Assembly (NCBI GenBank): GCA_002104985.1
Contig: MCGO01000096.1
Coordinates: forward strand, 86,677-150,676
Length of the DNA: 64,000 nucleotides
From: Rhizoclosmatium globosum
Taxonomy: Eukaryota; Chytridiomycota; Chytridiomycetes; Chytridiales; Chytriomycetaceae
Direction of reading: 5' to 3'
Under the pieces are notes generated by a model. The model had not been told where the DNA came from and did not search any database. It saw nothing but the letters and a program-made list of their open reading frames with translations. The translations under genes were made by a program, and so were the position numbers. The stretch's first letter is position 1, and each line of letters starts with the position of its first letter. This document shows positions 1 to 10,332 of the stretch, in pieces.

Positions 1-72
1 TTCACTTCTACGAATATTACGTTGAATAAACCAGTCAATTCATTTTTTATGATACAAGAGGAAGGAAAGAAA

Positions 73-1052
73 TCACATATCATCCATATCATCTGCTGTC
101 CCTCCAACGGCGGCAGGTGCCGCCCCGTCAAACGCGCTGCTCATCATCCCAATAGGCTCGACTCCTTGCATCAAAACAGACGTATCAATATGAGCAAAAT
201 CAGGTTTGAAGGGCATCATGCCTTGTTGTTGTTGCTGTTGCAGCTCCAATTGTTGTTGCTGCTGTTGCTGTTGCTCTTCCGTCATGTCCCTGTCAAAACA
301 AACACACATAAGTATATAAAACTGCACGTTTTATAACAGGTGACGTTTACCATGGAATATTGTACCGCGTGACTCTTGGTTTATCAGCCAAAATACTGCG
401 CTCCACTTTATCGTATTGGATTGTGGCAGGTGGGTTCTCACGGAGCTCTTCGTCAGTGTAGTCTGTGTTTACGTAGTATCCGACTCGAATGAATTCCTTC
501 TCGCGGTAAGAGACTTGGAGGAGGACGACTGTTACACCCAGTATATCGTTTGGAGGAAGGAGTTCTGCTTTTGGTGCTGGTGCCTGCATTTGTTTTTTGT
601 TAGAGTAGGTACAGAGGAGAAGAAGGGGATGAGTGTGCTTTACCTCAAACATGAACTTGCTGACGCCGACTGGAACAGGTCCGACCTGCAGTTCTTCGAG
701 AACTTGGTCGTGGGCTTCAGTCTCAGCGGATCCGACATAAATCAGTTTGAATTCGAGGTCTGTTTTTGAGGTTGGTTATTCAAGTTGGTGTTGCTGACTC
801 GGAAGGAGGGTCCGACCTTCTTGCAGCTCACTGATGACTTCAAATGTAATTTCAAATCGGAATGGGTGGAAGAAGGTGGATGGGTTGTCGTGAATCTGAC
901 GAGTGGAGTAATGTGTGTTAGTGGTTGTGAAATGGACTTGAGGGTCAAGTTTAAGCTGCAGTCATGCCAGAGAATGTCGCTGCCAGCACTGGCTCAAGCG
1001 ACAGGAATGTATGCGAACTCACTGTGACGTTGGTGAGGTTGACGATTGACAT
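73..1052 (-). CDS. ASF1: Histone H3-H4 chaperone Asf1, five exons, Gln-rich tail
   Basis: Nuclear histone chaperone that binds the H3-H4 dimer and hands it to CAF-1 or HIRA for nucleosome assembly. Exons 1023-1052, 817-895, 644-759, 351-583 and 73-289 join in frame to 224 residues. The family landmarks appear in order: N-terminal MSIVNLTNVT, FEITFEVISELQEDLEFK, LIYVGSAE, VGPVPVG, ILGVTVVLL, EFIRVGYYVN and RVTRYNIPW. The conserved immunoglobulin-like core takes about the first 155 residues. The last exon replaces the usual acidic tail with a low-complexity stretch of Gln runs, then a Met/Ala/Asp-rich end. Start chosen from the conserved N-terminus. It lies in tandem downstream of RPL26. Identity is secure; the Gln-run length may vary between strains. 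Confidence 0.95.
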
Positions 1053-1246
1053 TTTGATGGTTTTGGTAGCAACTTCTCGGACACAAAACCGAGGCAACAG
1101 AAACTCGCTTTTGGACATGAGAACATAGTTATCAAGTTATAAAACATCATCATTTATTATCGCAATGATATTTCGTTCGCAATGGTTAACGTTAAACAAC
1201 CTCTTCCCAACAGCTATATGCACCAAAAGAAAACTTTCCAGGAACT

Positions 1247-2345
1247 TTAAGCAGTGGCAGTCTTCTTGCGCTGCAACAAGTTCAAACGGTCCTTGTCCAA
1301 CTTGATGGTGGTGATCTTAACCTTGGATGGGTCAACTCCCAACTGAACAGACTGGTTGTTGGCCTTCTCCTTGGTCAACTTCTCGATGTGGATAACCCAC
1401 TTCTTACGGTAGACGGCAACGACCTTTCCGACACGTCCCTTGTGGGATCCACGGACAACCTCAACCTCGTCATCTTGACGGATTGGGAGGGAGCGGACCT
1501 GGTACTTCTCTCTCAACTCCTTGGAGAGAGCAGCAGACTAAGAGGGAAACAGGGTTAGATTCAAGTTTCTAAGTTTGAATGGGAGGTGTGTGAAGGAAAA
1601 GGAATTCAGGAAGTTGGGATGTGTGTGTGTGGGATTGCATCAGATATGTGGAATCGGTTCCGTGCATTGACGGGTTGTGAAGACCGTCTCAAACAAGAGG
1701 TGTCAGAATAATGTTGATTGTGTATCATCAATTGCGGAATGTTTTCGGAGAACGTCCAAAATCGAATTCGAATGAACAGCCTCAACTGCCCTTATCCAGT
1801 ATTGGATCATATTTTGGATTGAATAGTTGATTTTGACGAGGCGACAGAGAGGGCGTAGGTTGCTGAGTACGAACCATCATCTTTCTGCGGAGGTGGGATG
1901 GGGCAGAGAAGTGAGCCTTTCTGGAGTTTCTGCGGGAAGAAGAGACGGCTAAAGGAAACAGTGGTTAGATACTTCATAGTGTCTCGGCTGTTGAGGGCAT
2001 GCTGAGGGTGTGGTTGTGTTTGAAGGGTTTGCCTTTCAGCTCTGTTCCTTCCACAGTCCTGAATCCTATCGACTTCTGTTGCCCAAATCCAACGATAACA
2101 CATTCCGCCTCTATCGATTCGTGCGCAGCGACAGGTCGTTCCAGGCTGTCCAGTTGAGCGACACGGGATGCCTGTTTTTGGGCAAGACATCCCTGCTCGA
2201 CCATCCATCCCAGCCGTTCCAGGTCCGATCGAAGCCATCCAAAGTCAAAGGTTTCCCCCAGTCCATCCAGTTAATCGTTTGAAGCGAGTGCGAGGGTCGT
2301 CTGATGGCGGAGGGATCGTGTGTACGTACTGTTGGAGTACTTCAT
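1247..2345 (-). CDS. RPL26: 60S ribosomal protein L26 (uL24)
   Basis: Component of the large ribosomal subunit near the exit tunnel. Exons 2330-2345, 1875-1948 and 1247-1537 give 126 residues, normal for eukaryotic uL24. The first exon is only 16 nt (MKYSN plus one base), followed by a GTACGT donor; exon 2 carries [18 protein letters not shown] and exon 3 carries the KOW region [20 protein letters not shown]. Two long introns (381 and 337 nt) contrast with the roughly 50-nt introns of the neighbours, as is common for ribosomal protein genes. The start codon lies 85 bp from the divergent SmG start, so the two probably share a promoter region. The longer intron also contains a chance plus-strand reading frame, which I do not call. 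Confidence 0.95.
1637..1734 (-). ncRNA. Possible box C/D snoRNA inside RPL26 intron 2
   Basis: The 337-nt second intron of RPL26 holds, on the coding strand, a near-consensus box C (TTGATGA, complement of 1725-1731), an internal CTGA (1703-1706) that could be D', and a downstream CTGA (1640-1643) that could be D. Short GCA/TGC flanks could form a terminal stem. Size (about 98 nt) and host-gene type fit intronic snoRNAs. Box C departs from RTGATGA at its first base, C' is not clear, and I did not match the guide regions to rRNA. Tentative. Confidence 0.25.
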
Positions 2346-2430
2346 CTTTGCGAGTGATAAATCGAAGGGCAACCAACAAAATTCACACACACACCCACCA
2401 CCACCACCTCAATCAACAACACCAACAACT
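2346..2430. promoter_or_regulatory. Shared divergent promoter region, RPL26 / SmG
   Basis: Eighty-five bases separate the divergent start codons of RPL26 and SmG. The stretch is rich in CA/CACC repeats on the plus strand just before the SmG ATG. No TATA box is obvious. Both genes are growth-linked housekeeping genes, so coordinated transcription is plausible but inferred from position only. Confidence 0.5.
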
Positions 2431-2891
2431 ATGAGCAAAGCAGCAGCACCTGAGTTGAAGAAGTATGTACAATCAACTACACTCCCATTGGTACCGCGAT
2501 TGAAACCCAGGCCTATCTGAGACATAACACCCAAAACAATTCACAAAAGAGACGCTAACAAAGACACGCAACAGGTACATGGACAAGCGTCTTTTTCTTG
2601 AGCTCAACGGAAACAGAAAAGTCAGCGGTGTCCTGCGTGGTACGTGAACTCAGTCAACAAAGAACGACTGCGCGCTTGGGTTGCTAATACTCTGCTTTGA
2701 CATAGGATTCGATCCATTCATGAACATTGTGTTGGAAGATGCTACCGAAGAAGTATCAGCCACTGACAGACAGGATATTGGAATGATTGTGAGTGTTTCT
2801 CCTGAGACGAGACAGAGACTAACTACTGTTACCATAGGTTATTCGTGGAAACTCTATCGTAGTTATGGAAGCACTAGAAAAGATAGTTTGA
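2431..2891 (+). CDS. SNRPG: Small nuclear ribonucleoprotein SmG
   Basis: Sm-fold subunit of the heptameric ring assembled on U1, U2, U4 and U5 snRNAs in the spliceosome. Exons 2431-2462, 2575-2639, 2706-2788 and 2838-2891 join to 77 residues, the usual SmG length. Sm1 motif is seen in KKYMDKRLFLELNGNRKVSG and Sm2 in VIRGNSIVVMEAL. The first donor is GTATGT and the other introns are 50-112 nt. It is convergent with the CCCH gene, whose stop lies 39 bp downstream. A U1 snRNA gene, a partner RNA of this ring, lies at 49 kb. Confidence 0.95.
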
Positions 2892-2929
2892 TTCTTCTGT
2901 ATTTATTATACGATTCGCTGTCAATACAA

Positions 2930-4647
2930 TCACATTCCCTCCAACCCCAAATCACCAAACTCAATCATGTCCTCGTTATCTCCTTTTTCTTCATCCTCAT
3001 CCTCTCCTGTCATCTCATCGTCATCGCGTTCGTCATCATCTTCGGCGTCATCAATTTCTTCATCCTCATCTTGCTCGCTCTCTTCAGCAGAATCATGACC
3101 AAATCCAACTGCCAATTCATTTGGATCATAATCTCCCACAGATCCGCGTGGATTAAATCCAGTCACAAAATCAGGCTTCTTCAACAACACAACGTCGTCC
3201 GCTCCATCCTCCGCCTCCATACTTATCTTTTCCTCCCAAACAGGTTTTCGCGTCAACTTACTCACATCAATACCCCTCCGTTCCAAAATACATGGAGGCA
3301 ACTTACACTTATCTCCTTTGGAACACACTCTTCCTGCATCCTTGTCGGGACATTGCCACAAGTGCCGTTCCTTGCATTCTTCTTTTGCACAATACCCTTC
3401 CCTTGCAAACGCCACACAAATTTCAGAAGCTGGATCAGACTTAACGTGCATGTACCGACATGACGTGTTCGTGCATCCTCGTTTCGTCATGAAATGTAAA
3501 CAGACTGGGGTGTTGTGGATTGTGGATGTATGTGCAAGGTTACACGTTGCGCCTTTAGGGCAGCCTACGGTCGACAGGTATGTTCGGCATATGAGACGGC
3601 GGGCGGGATCGTGAACGAAGGGGCATTTGTGGGCTAGTTTGCATAATCCGCGTTGGTAGTGCACGCATTGTGTGTTTTGAGGGATCAAGTTTCCCGTTTT
3701 GGAGCGTATGAATGCTTGTTTTCCTATAACAACGCGTTTGGGTATTTTCAGGGGTGGGGATTTCGTAGTGGATGATGTTGACGAGGTTTTCTCAGCTAAA
3801 ACAGTTTGTTAAGTCCTGCTGTCCACCTTCAGGCTTCAACACTCAACCTTGAACGCGTACAAGTTTGCGGCGTGAAGGATCTACTTTGAATTCGACTCCG
3901 TTGATGATGATTTGACGATTTCCCTCTGTTGAATAGGATGAGTAGGTGGTTGTTATTGACTGGAATGTTCCTACGTGGGCTTTTGGAGATGACAGGCTTC
4001 AGAGTTTCCGACTTGTTGTTGAATACCTTAGTGACACCTCCCCTGCAAATACAAACGTCAGAGGAAAGCCAAAAGTGCCAATTGGTTTGAATGCTCACTT
4101 GAATACAGAATAACTCTCGTTGAGATCAGGCACCTTCTTGATAACTAAAACGAACACGTATATCAATAGAATTAGCGCAAATATTATATCAACGTACCAA
4201 CGCCTGCTCTAATGAGTTTGTTCCCCTTTGTGATAAACTTTGGCAGTTCCTTTGGTACTGTATCGATCGTTTCCGCAGTCGCAGCACCAGGCCCATTCAG
4301 TACCAAAGACTTGTGCCTTGATTTAGGCAAAGCAGGTGTCTCTGTTGAGGTTGGAGTAGGAGCTGTACTGTCCTTGTTGACAACCAGAGTCATGTTGCGA
4401 TGCTTTGGAACAGGTACAGTAGGGTATGAATTATTGTAGCGGTTATAAGAAGGAGGCCGAATGGGTGGTCTGACAGCCGGTCCTCCAGAGTAACTCAGAA
4501 TTGGTTGCACAGTTTGAACTGGTTTTGGCTGCGACTTCGACTTCTTCAATTCAATCGCTGCTTTGGAAAGCAGTTAGCTTCGTCACGTACAAAGAAGGGA
4601 ATACCTTTCAAGCGGGCTATTTGCTCCTTCACAGATGGTTCTGTCAT
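2930..4647 (-). CDS. CCCH zinc-finger protein, ZC3H3 / Yth1-like
   Basis: Predicted RNA-binding protein of 481 residues from exons 4605-4647, 4198-4560, 4099-4144, 4027-4042, 3848-3959 and 2930-3795. The C-terminal exon holds five consecutive CCCH fingers starting near residue 233 (spacings such as C-x7-C-x5-C-x3-H), preceded by a basic linker with IINGVEFKVDPSRRKLVRV, a segment I associate with ZC3H3-type proteins. The end is a long Asp/Glu tail. ZC3H3 and CPSF4/Yth1 act in polyadenylation and mRNA export, so a nuclear mRNA 3'-end role is likely. A 67-nt intron at 3960-4026 is needed to keep frame. The start lies 48 bp from the divergent GPCR start. Choice between ZC3H3 and another CCCH paralogue is not settled. 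Confidence 0.8.
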
Positions 4648-4695
4648 TCGTTGATTTTCACTCAAAGATTTGCACTGAAGTCCTTTTCAGAAAGG

Positions 4696-7600
4696 ATGGC
4701 GAGCCGCGTGAACATAACTATTGGCTTTGTAGGCGAATACTGTTACATGGAGAACTTGCTGATTAATGGGTCCATGGTCACCAACTACAACGACACCTAT
4801 TTCAGTCCTGAACAGATTCAGAGCAGCCAAGTCAATACCCCCGAAAATCTATGGACTTTCATAGACGATCTGTCGAAAAGAGCCGCAGTTGAACTTTTCA
4901 ATAGTCTGCCCGGAGCTTCATTTCGTGTTAATTTCAAGCGGTTCTCGGAATGTGGGGTGTACAACTCTCAGTACCAGTTCATGAAAGAAGGATACCCACA
5001 AATGACAGGTTATGCTGGAGCTGTATTGGGTCCAGACATTATTGAAAGGAGTCCAGACGTTCTGGGAGTAGTTGGATTCCTGTTTAGTTCGACAGCGAAA
5101 GGGGTTCTGGGTCAATTATCAACATCCAAGATTCCTGCGTGTGGAACGTACCCAACCTCGCCTACATTTTCGAATAAGAACAAGTATCCGTACTTTTTTA
5201 GAATGGCTACGGCATTGGGTATTTTCTGTTCATTATGGTGTGTTCCAGCTAAATACGCTTCATAAAAGGGTACGGTGAACACTTTTATCAAGTATTAAAA
5301 TACTTTCACGTTCAAAATGTTGCCTTGATAATTCAGGAGGGAGATGAAATGTCGATGAGTTACGGGATTGATATTCGTGCAAGTTTCGTCAAACACGGAA
5401 TTACAATAGTACAAACAGTCTCACTGCCTTATGGATACAGTAAAGACATGTTAACATCAGCATGCGATACATTAAAGCGATCAAACGTCCGGTATTTTGT
5501 TATTTTAACTCAAGCATATATGTCATCAAGCATTTACACGGATTTCGGTTTATGCGGTCTCGTAGGCCCCGAATACGTTTGGTTGGGAATACCAAATATC
5601 TGTAAGTCTCTACGGTTTTACTTTTGTGCGCTGATCCCATCCACAGCTCCAGTTTCAGATAAAATGGCATATTTGGACCTAGGGTACATTCAATTCAACA
5701 ATCCTCTGTCATTAGCAGCTACGAATTTGTCATTCTATCAACAGATATATCCTCAAATTGATAGCATTCATTTAAATGGAATGAGTATCTCAAGCATCAT
5801 TTCCAACCTGCAAAACAATTTCGGCAACTTTGATTGTATTATGACTATGCTTCTAGGATTTGACAAGGTAAAACTCAAATTTGTGAATTATAATATGACA
5901 CTTGGACTATTGTGTAGCTCGTGAAAAATAATCTTGAATACACTGCCGAAATGCTGGCGGCTGGACAACTACGCGATAAAGCGAACTACACACTCTTTCA
6001 ATCCGTAAAATATACAGGATTAAAAGCACAGCCTATTACGCTTAACCAATATGGCGACCTCGCATTGTAAGTGACTTTAACTATTGTATGTTCTAACTCT
6101 CGACTACAAGACCATTTGAAGTACAATCCACACTTGGTGACTTGAACGGAACAGTTGTAGGATTTGGAATGACGAACCAAGATGCGACGGCATTCACACC
6201 ATATCACAACGTAAAACCGATATTCTTTGGAAGTTCCTCGAATGTCCCTCTCGATGTTTTGGATATTCATATCGAAGAATATTTGCCGTCATTTAATACC
6301 AGAACGGGCAAACTTGTTGCTGGATTCATGGTCATTTGTGGATTTGCTTGCTCTATAAGCTTCTATGCCACATTAATCCACAGACGAAAACCTACAATGA
6401 TTCGATCATCTATTTCATTTCTTTTCATGACAATTTTCGGGTCGTGGTTGCTATGGGCATCACTTCCTCTGTATTTTGGTGAACGAACAGTCATTAAATG
6501 TGTCTTGACAACGTGGTTTCAACTCACTGGATATTGCGTTATTATCGCCGCGTTGATATCAAAGATGGCTTTGACATATACGCTTATTTTAAGCGGCAAG
6601 AAAGTGAAACGAGGATTTTCAGCGTTTCATTTTCTAATGAAACCGTTCATTTCAATTGTTGCTGTCGAAATTGTGAGTGTATGATCAATTGAAAATTGAA
6701 AACTCATATGTCCTGCGGATTAGGGTCTTATGATTCTTTGGAGCATTATGACAACGCATTTCGTTGTGACTCCAACTATCTTGTACGATGAATTCGTGAC
6801 ATACTGTCGATCGAGCAAAACGAAAGGCATCATATCTATTTTATTATGGGTGTACAACGTATTACTACTTGTTGTTGGAATCATCCTTGTTCTTATTACG
6901 CGAGATGCAGAAAATTACACCGGAGAGACTACATACTCTGCCACTATTGTAGCAACGTTTGCTGTGATTGGATTGGTCGTCATTCCAGTCAATCTCTCGG
7001 CTTCTCATCCCACTTCTAGATTCATTGACCTTCAAATTCTCTCAACTGCCCTTCTAATCTGCATCACGCTAGGTTCACTAATGATACCTAAACTTTTAAT
7101 CATAATCAACGAAGAAAGAAAGATTGAACAAGGTCTCAGGAGTTTCTTCAAGGCTGTTACAACGAACCAAGAAGTGTCCTCGCTTTTGGGCACAAGCAAT
7201 TTGAGGCACTCAGCCGTGAAGCACTCACAAACAGGATCGTTTAATGGAGCACCTTTGAAATTAACAGAGTCTTCTGGGGTTAGGAAAGCACTGAAGACGA
7301 AAGTTGTTGGATCTAGACCCGAAGTGCAACATAAGGATATGGTACCGGAGTTTTTATCAAATTTGAATCGAATTAATATTTAATTTCCAGGGAATCGCAA
7401 CGTGTTGTGTGATGGCAGCTTACTCTCCTATCTACAAGCCTTGGGTCTTGGCTCAACTCTCATTTATGTCAATCGGCAAAAACACGTGGATTCAAATACA
7501 TGATCATAACAATTCTAATATCTTCTTTGTTCACCCAAGTACGAAATGCGAAGCCTTGGAGCTCGAAAGAATTCTTATCTCTCACACCGAACCAACCAAA

Positions 7601-7738
7601 GGAGCCAGGCGCTTACTCATTGAGTTTAAATCTTATGAGGATTTGGAAGAATTTAAATTTAAATTTTTGGCGGCTGCAGCTGGACTGAGCCAGTCAGAAG
7701 CGGAGGAAGATTCACATCAATCTCACACGTACAAATAA
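4696..7738 (+). CDS. Class C (GABA-B-like) G-protein-coupled receptor 1
   Basis: Plasma-membrane receptor. Exons 4696-5218, 5269-5601, 5647-5867, 5918-6066, 6111-6672, 6724-7341 and 7391-7738 join in frame to 917 residues. Residues 1 to about 470 form a periplasmic-binding-protein-like ectodomain (VNITIGFVGEYC, VLGVVGFLFSSTAKGVLGQL, FFRMATALGYGEHF), the Venus-flytrap type of class C receptors. Seven hydrophobic helices follow at about 472-725, then a basic/Ser-rich stretch. The last exon adds a folded-looking tail (802-917) whose beta-rich start and final amphipathic helix resemble a PH domain; it requires the 49-nt intron 7342-7390. No signal peptide is obvious at the chosen ATG, so an upstream start or leader exon is possible. 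A paralogue lies at 17.5 kb. The ligand cannot be told from sequence. Confidence 0.88.
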
Positions 7739-7767
7739 AAACCGTGTTTGGTGAAATAATTTATTCC

Positions 7768-9334
7768 TTATAAAAACTCGTCGTCGCTTCCGTCGCTGAT
7801 TTCCCACTTGTGTGCCAACTCTTCCATCACGCTCATGGCCCTTGCAGACTCCTTTGCAGCAGCCTTTGCATCTTCTGCTTCAGCTTTCCCAGATCCAGCC
7901 ATAACAACAAGTTTAAGCACAGGTCGGTCCTGTGTTCCACTGGTATAACTCTTCTTTCCTCTCTGCGAATTGGCGGTGGCTAGTCTCAAAGCGGATTCCG
8001 AAGACTCTGGTTTACTCTGAACTGTTCCAATTGCTTCATTTGATGCAGGTAGAAGTCCATCGCGTTTCAAGTTGGGGTATTTGGCGCCAATCTTTTTGAA
8101 TATGTCTCGCTTTGCAGAGACAACACGTTCCCTCCTCAACAAATCCAACTTTTTTTCGTGAGCTTGCGAGTCCATGACTTTTGAGATTCTGAGTTTAAGT
8201 AAATCCTCACGGACAATTTGTTCTCGCTCGAGGTCATGGTTTTCGCGTTCTATGAGTTCCTTTTTCTTGAGGAGTTCTTGTGTATTTGTGATACATCGAC
8301 GAAGCTCGGCTTCGAGTCTAATGTTTTCGACTTCCATTGCTGCTGCGTGTTCTTTGAGGTAGTTGGTTGCTTTTTCTTGGGCTGCGTTCTCCATTTCTTG
8401 AATTTTGAGGTCAGCTTCGCGTTGGAGTTTTATACGCGTTTCCAACAATGATCTTTCCAGGATAGCCACTTTTTCGTTGTGAGCTCGGTCAGAGTCGATA
8501 ATGTCTTGCCGGATTTTGATGATTTCTGCTTCGTGTCTGGATCGTTTCGAAATGATGTCCGAGAGTCCCATCATGTCTTGTTGTTTGGATTCAAGCTTGA
8601 GTTCCAGTTCAATAATCACATTCTTAAGCTCTTCGATTTTGATGCGGTTGTACGCTTCACGGTCTCTACGTTTTTGGGCAAATACTTCAGTGTCTTTCTT
8701 TTTCCCGTCTTGAAGAGAGTCGATTGTTGCTTGCTTTTCGTCTTTCTTGTTGAGTAAATATCTGATGTATTCCGTCTAAAGGATGTGAGTGAGTTGTGTG
8801 AAAAAAAAACTGAAATACTCACTGTATCTTTTTCAGTTGACTCAATTTCGTTACGATACCATTCATTTTCTGCTTTACTGTTTTGAATTGTGTCAACATG
8901 GATTTGAGTTTTGGATTTAACTTACTAATGAGCACACTTTTCCTTGTAACTTGCGAGGTCTTTATCCAAAGACTCAAGTCTTGCGAGAACTATTAAAACA
9001 CGCAATTATTGACCACGAAATACCTCGCTCGCAATAGTTTCTCGTCCAACTCTTCTAACTTGAGCTCCACAGAAGTTGGGTTGGGAGCTTTCGGTGCCGT
9101 CCCCAACAACTGCTTCACGTAAAAATGGCCCGCCAATCCAACACCAGGAGGCGCCTTCTTTCCTTTCTTGACTTTAATTGTTTCGTCATAGTTTTCATCT
9201 TTCACTGGAGGATCTGGGATAGGAATACCGGATCCCTTTTGCACAGGCGGCGGAGTCGGTTTCTCTTCTTCCTTCTTTTTCGGAGGCGAGTGGGCTTTTG
9301 ATTTGCTTTTAGAGCTTCCTTTCGCAGCAGCCAT
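7768..9334 (-). CDS. Coiled-coil protein, DUF4515 / BBOF1-like
   Basis: Predicted 475-residue protein from exons 9024-9334, 8926-8979, 8823-8877 and 7768-8775. A Lys/Pro-rich N-terminus (about 60 residues) is followed by near-continuous heptad-rich coiled coil to about residue 380, then a Ser/Ala-rich acidic end (DGSDDEFL). The coiled-coil pattern, with an Asn/Arg-rich ENxRLxxEL block before a KKxLIERENHDLE segment, resembles DUF4515 proteins such as basal body-orientation factor 1 and related ciliary CCDC proteins. If correct it acts at the basal body or axoneme of a flagellated stage. Coiled coils match many proteins weakly, so family placement is moderate. It shares a 43-bp divergent intergenic region with the MYND gene. 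Confidence 0.6.
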
Positions 9335-9377
9335 TTTATCCTGAAACGAAAAGGAGAGGAATGGAAATCTTTGAAAA
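9335..9377. promoter_or_regulatory. 43-bp divergent intergenic region
   Basis: Only 43 bases lie between the divergent start codons of the coiled-coil gene and the MYND gene. Both transcripts must either start within this space or have 5' leaders overlapping the other coding region. Confidence 0.5.
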
Positions 9378-10322
9378 ATGACAATTGCATCTGATGCAGT
9401 TGGACGCAACTTCTGTGGCCCGCACAAGAAGGATATGTGCCATATTTGTGGCATGGACTTTCGAATGACGAACGAGTTGGCAGAGATTCGAGCTGGATTG
9501 AGACCTGAACCTACCAAGTTGCAGAAACTCGCCGAGGAGAGAACCATCCTTCAGCGTGGAATCCGCTTCATGCGTGGGCCGGCAGGGGTACCTCCAGTGA
9601 TGAAGGCAAACTACGACTTCCATGTTCAGCAGCTTGCGAAGGTCGAGAAGGAAATTGAAGATCTTACCAAGGCCGAGTCTGATCGAAAAGAGCTGGAAGA
9701 AGCGACTGCAAAGTCAAGGGCAAAGTATGCCAGCCAGGATGCAGATACGAGGGCGATAGCGATGGCTATGGCAGCGAAGAACCCCGAAAAGACGTCATTT
9801 GAACTGGGGGGTGTTGAAACACAGGAACTGTTTGAGAAGGTTGCATCAGTCCCTCTTAAGAAGTCGGAAGCTGATCCTAATACGTGCTCTTATTGCCAAA
9901 AGCCGTCTATAGTTTCGTTGAAGTATTGTGCCCGTTGCAATGCTGTAAGATATTGTGATGCGAACTGCCAGAAACTGGCATGGAAGGGTCATAAATTAGA
10001 ATGCCAACCTGCTGAAAAGAAAACGAAGGGAAAGCTGCCGTTGTCTTGGGCTCAACTCGCTGAATTTAAGGGGGTTGCTGAGGGACGCGAATTGGTTGTT
10101 CGAGTTATGCTCAATGACAAATTCGGACCAAAAACTGTGCTGAAGTGCAAAGATAGCCAAGGGATTGTGAAGCCGATTGTTCTTGTAGAGAATGGGGGAT
10201 TGGATCGCGTCGTTCCTGGAACAGTCCTTCGTTGGAAAGAGCCCAGATTTGACACAAAGACAGACGGAGCACTTCTGGAGAGTTCTGATCTTTTGAATAT
10301 TACTCTCGACAAGTCAGACTAA
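9378..10322 (+). CDS. MYND zinc-finger protein, intronless
   Basis: Single exon of 314 residues. An N-terminal CxxC pair (CHICGMDF, near residue 21) is followed by a charged helical region. A MYND finger at about 178-215 reads C-x2-C ... C-x2-C ... YCDANCQKLAWKGHKLEC, with all eight ligands present. The C-terminal 90 residues (ELVVRVML, KPIVLVENGG) look beta-rich and unassigned. MYND fingers bind proline-rich partners. The function is unknown. An AATAAA at 10327-10332 is the probable polyadenylation signal; it lies directly against the next ATG. Confidence 0.85.
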   Translation: MTIASDAVGRNFCGPHKKDMCHICGMDFRMTNELAEIRAGLRPEPTKLQKLAEERTILQRGIRFMRGPAGVPPVMKANYDFHVQQLAKVEKEIEDLTKAESDRKELEEATAKSRAKYASQDADTRAIAMAMAAKNPEKTSFELGGVETQELFEKVASVPLKKSEADPNTCSYCQKPSIVSLKYCARCNAVRYCDANCQKLAWKGHKLECQPAEKKTKGKLPLSWAQLAEFKGVAEGRELVVRVMLNDKFGPKTVLKCKDSQGIVKPIVLVENGGLDRVVPGTVLRWKEPRFDTKTDGALLESSDLLNITLDKSD

Positions 10323-10332
10323 TTCGCAATAA

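Noticed and set aside
2010..2282. Plus-strand open frame of 90 codons
   Set aside because: Lies inside the first intron of RPL26 on the other strand, has no family features, and the intron boundaries are well supported.
3945..3965. A 15-nt intron in the CCCH gene
   Set aside because: A 67-nt GT-AG intron (3960-4026) keeps the same downstream frame and is of normal size.
4501..4695. Upstream extension of GPCR 1
   Set aside because: The frame is open but it overlaps the first exons of the divergent CCCH gene, which are well supported.
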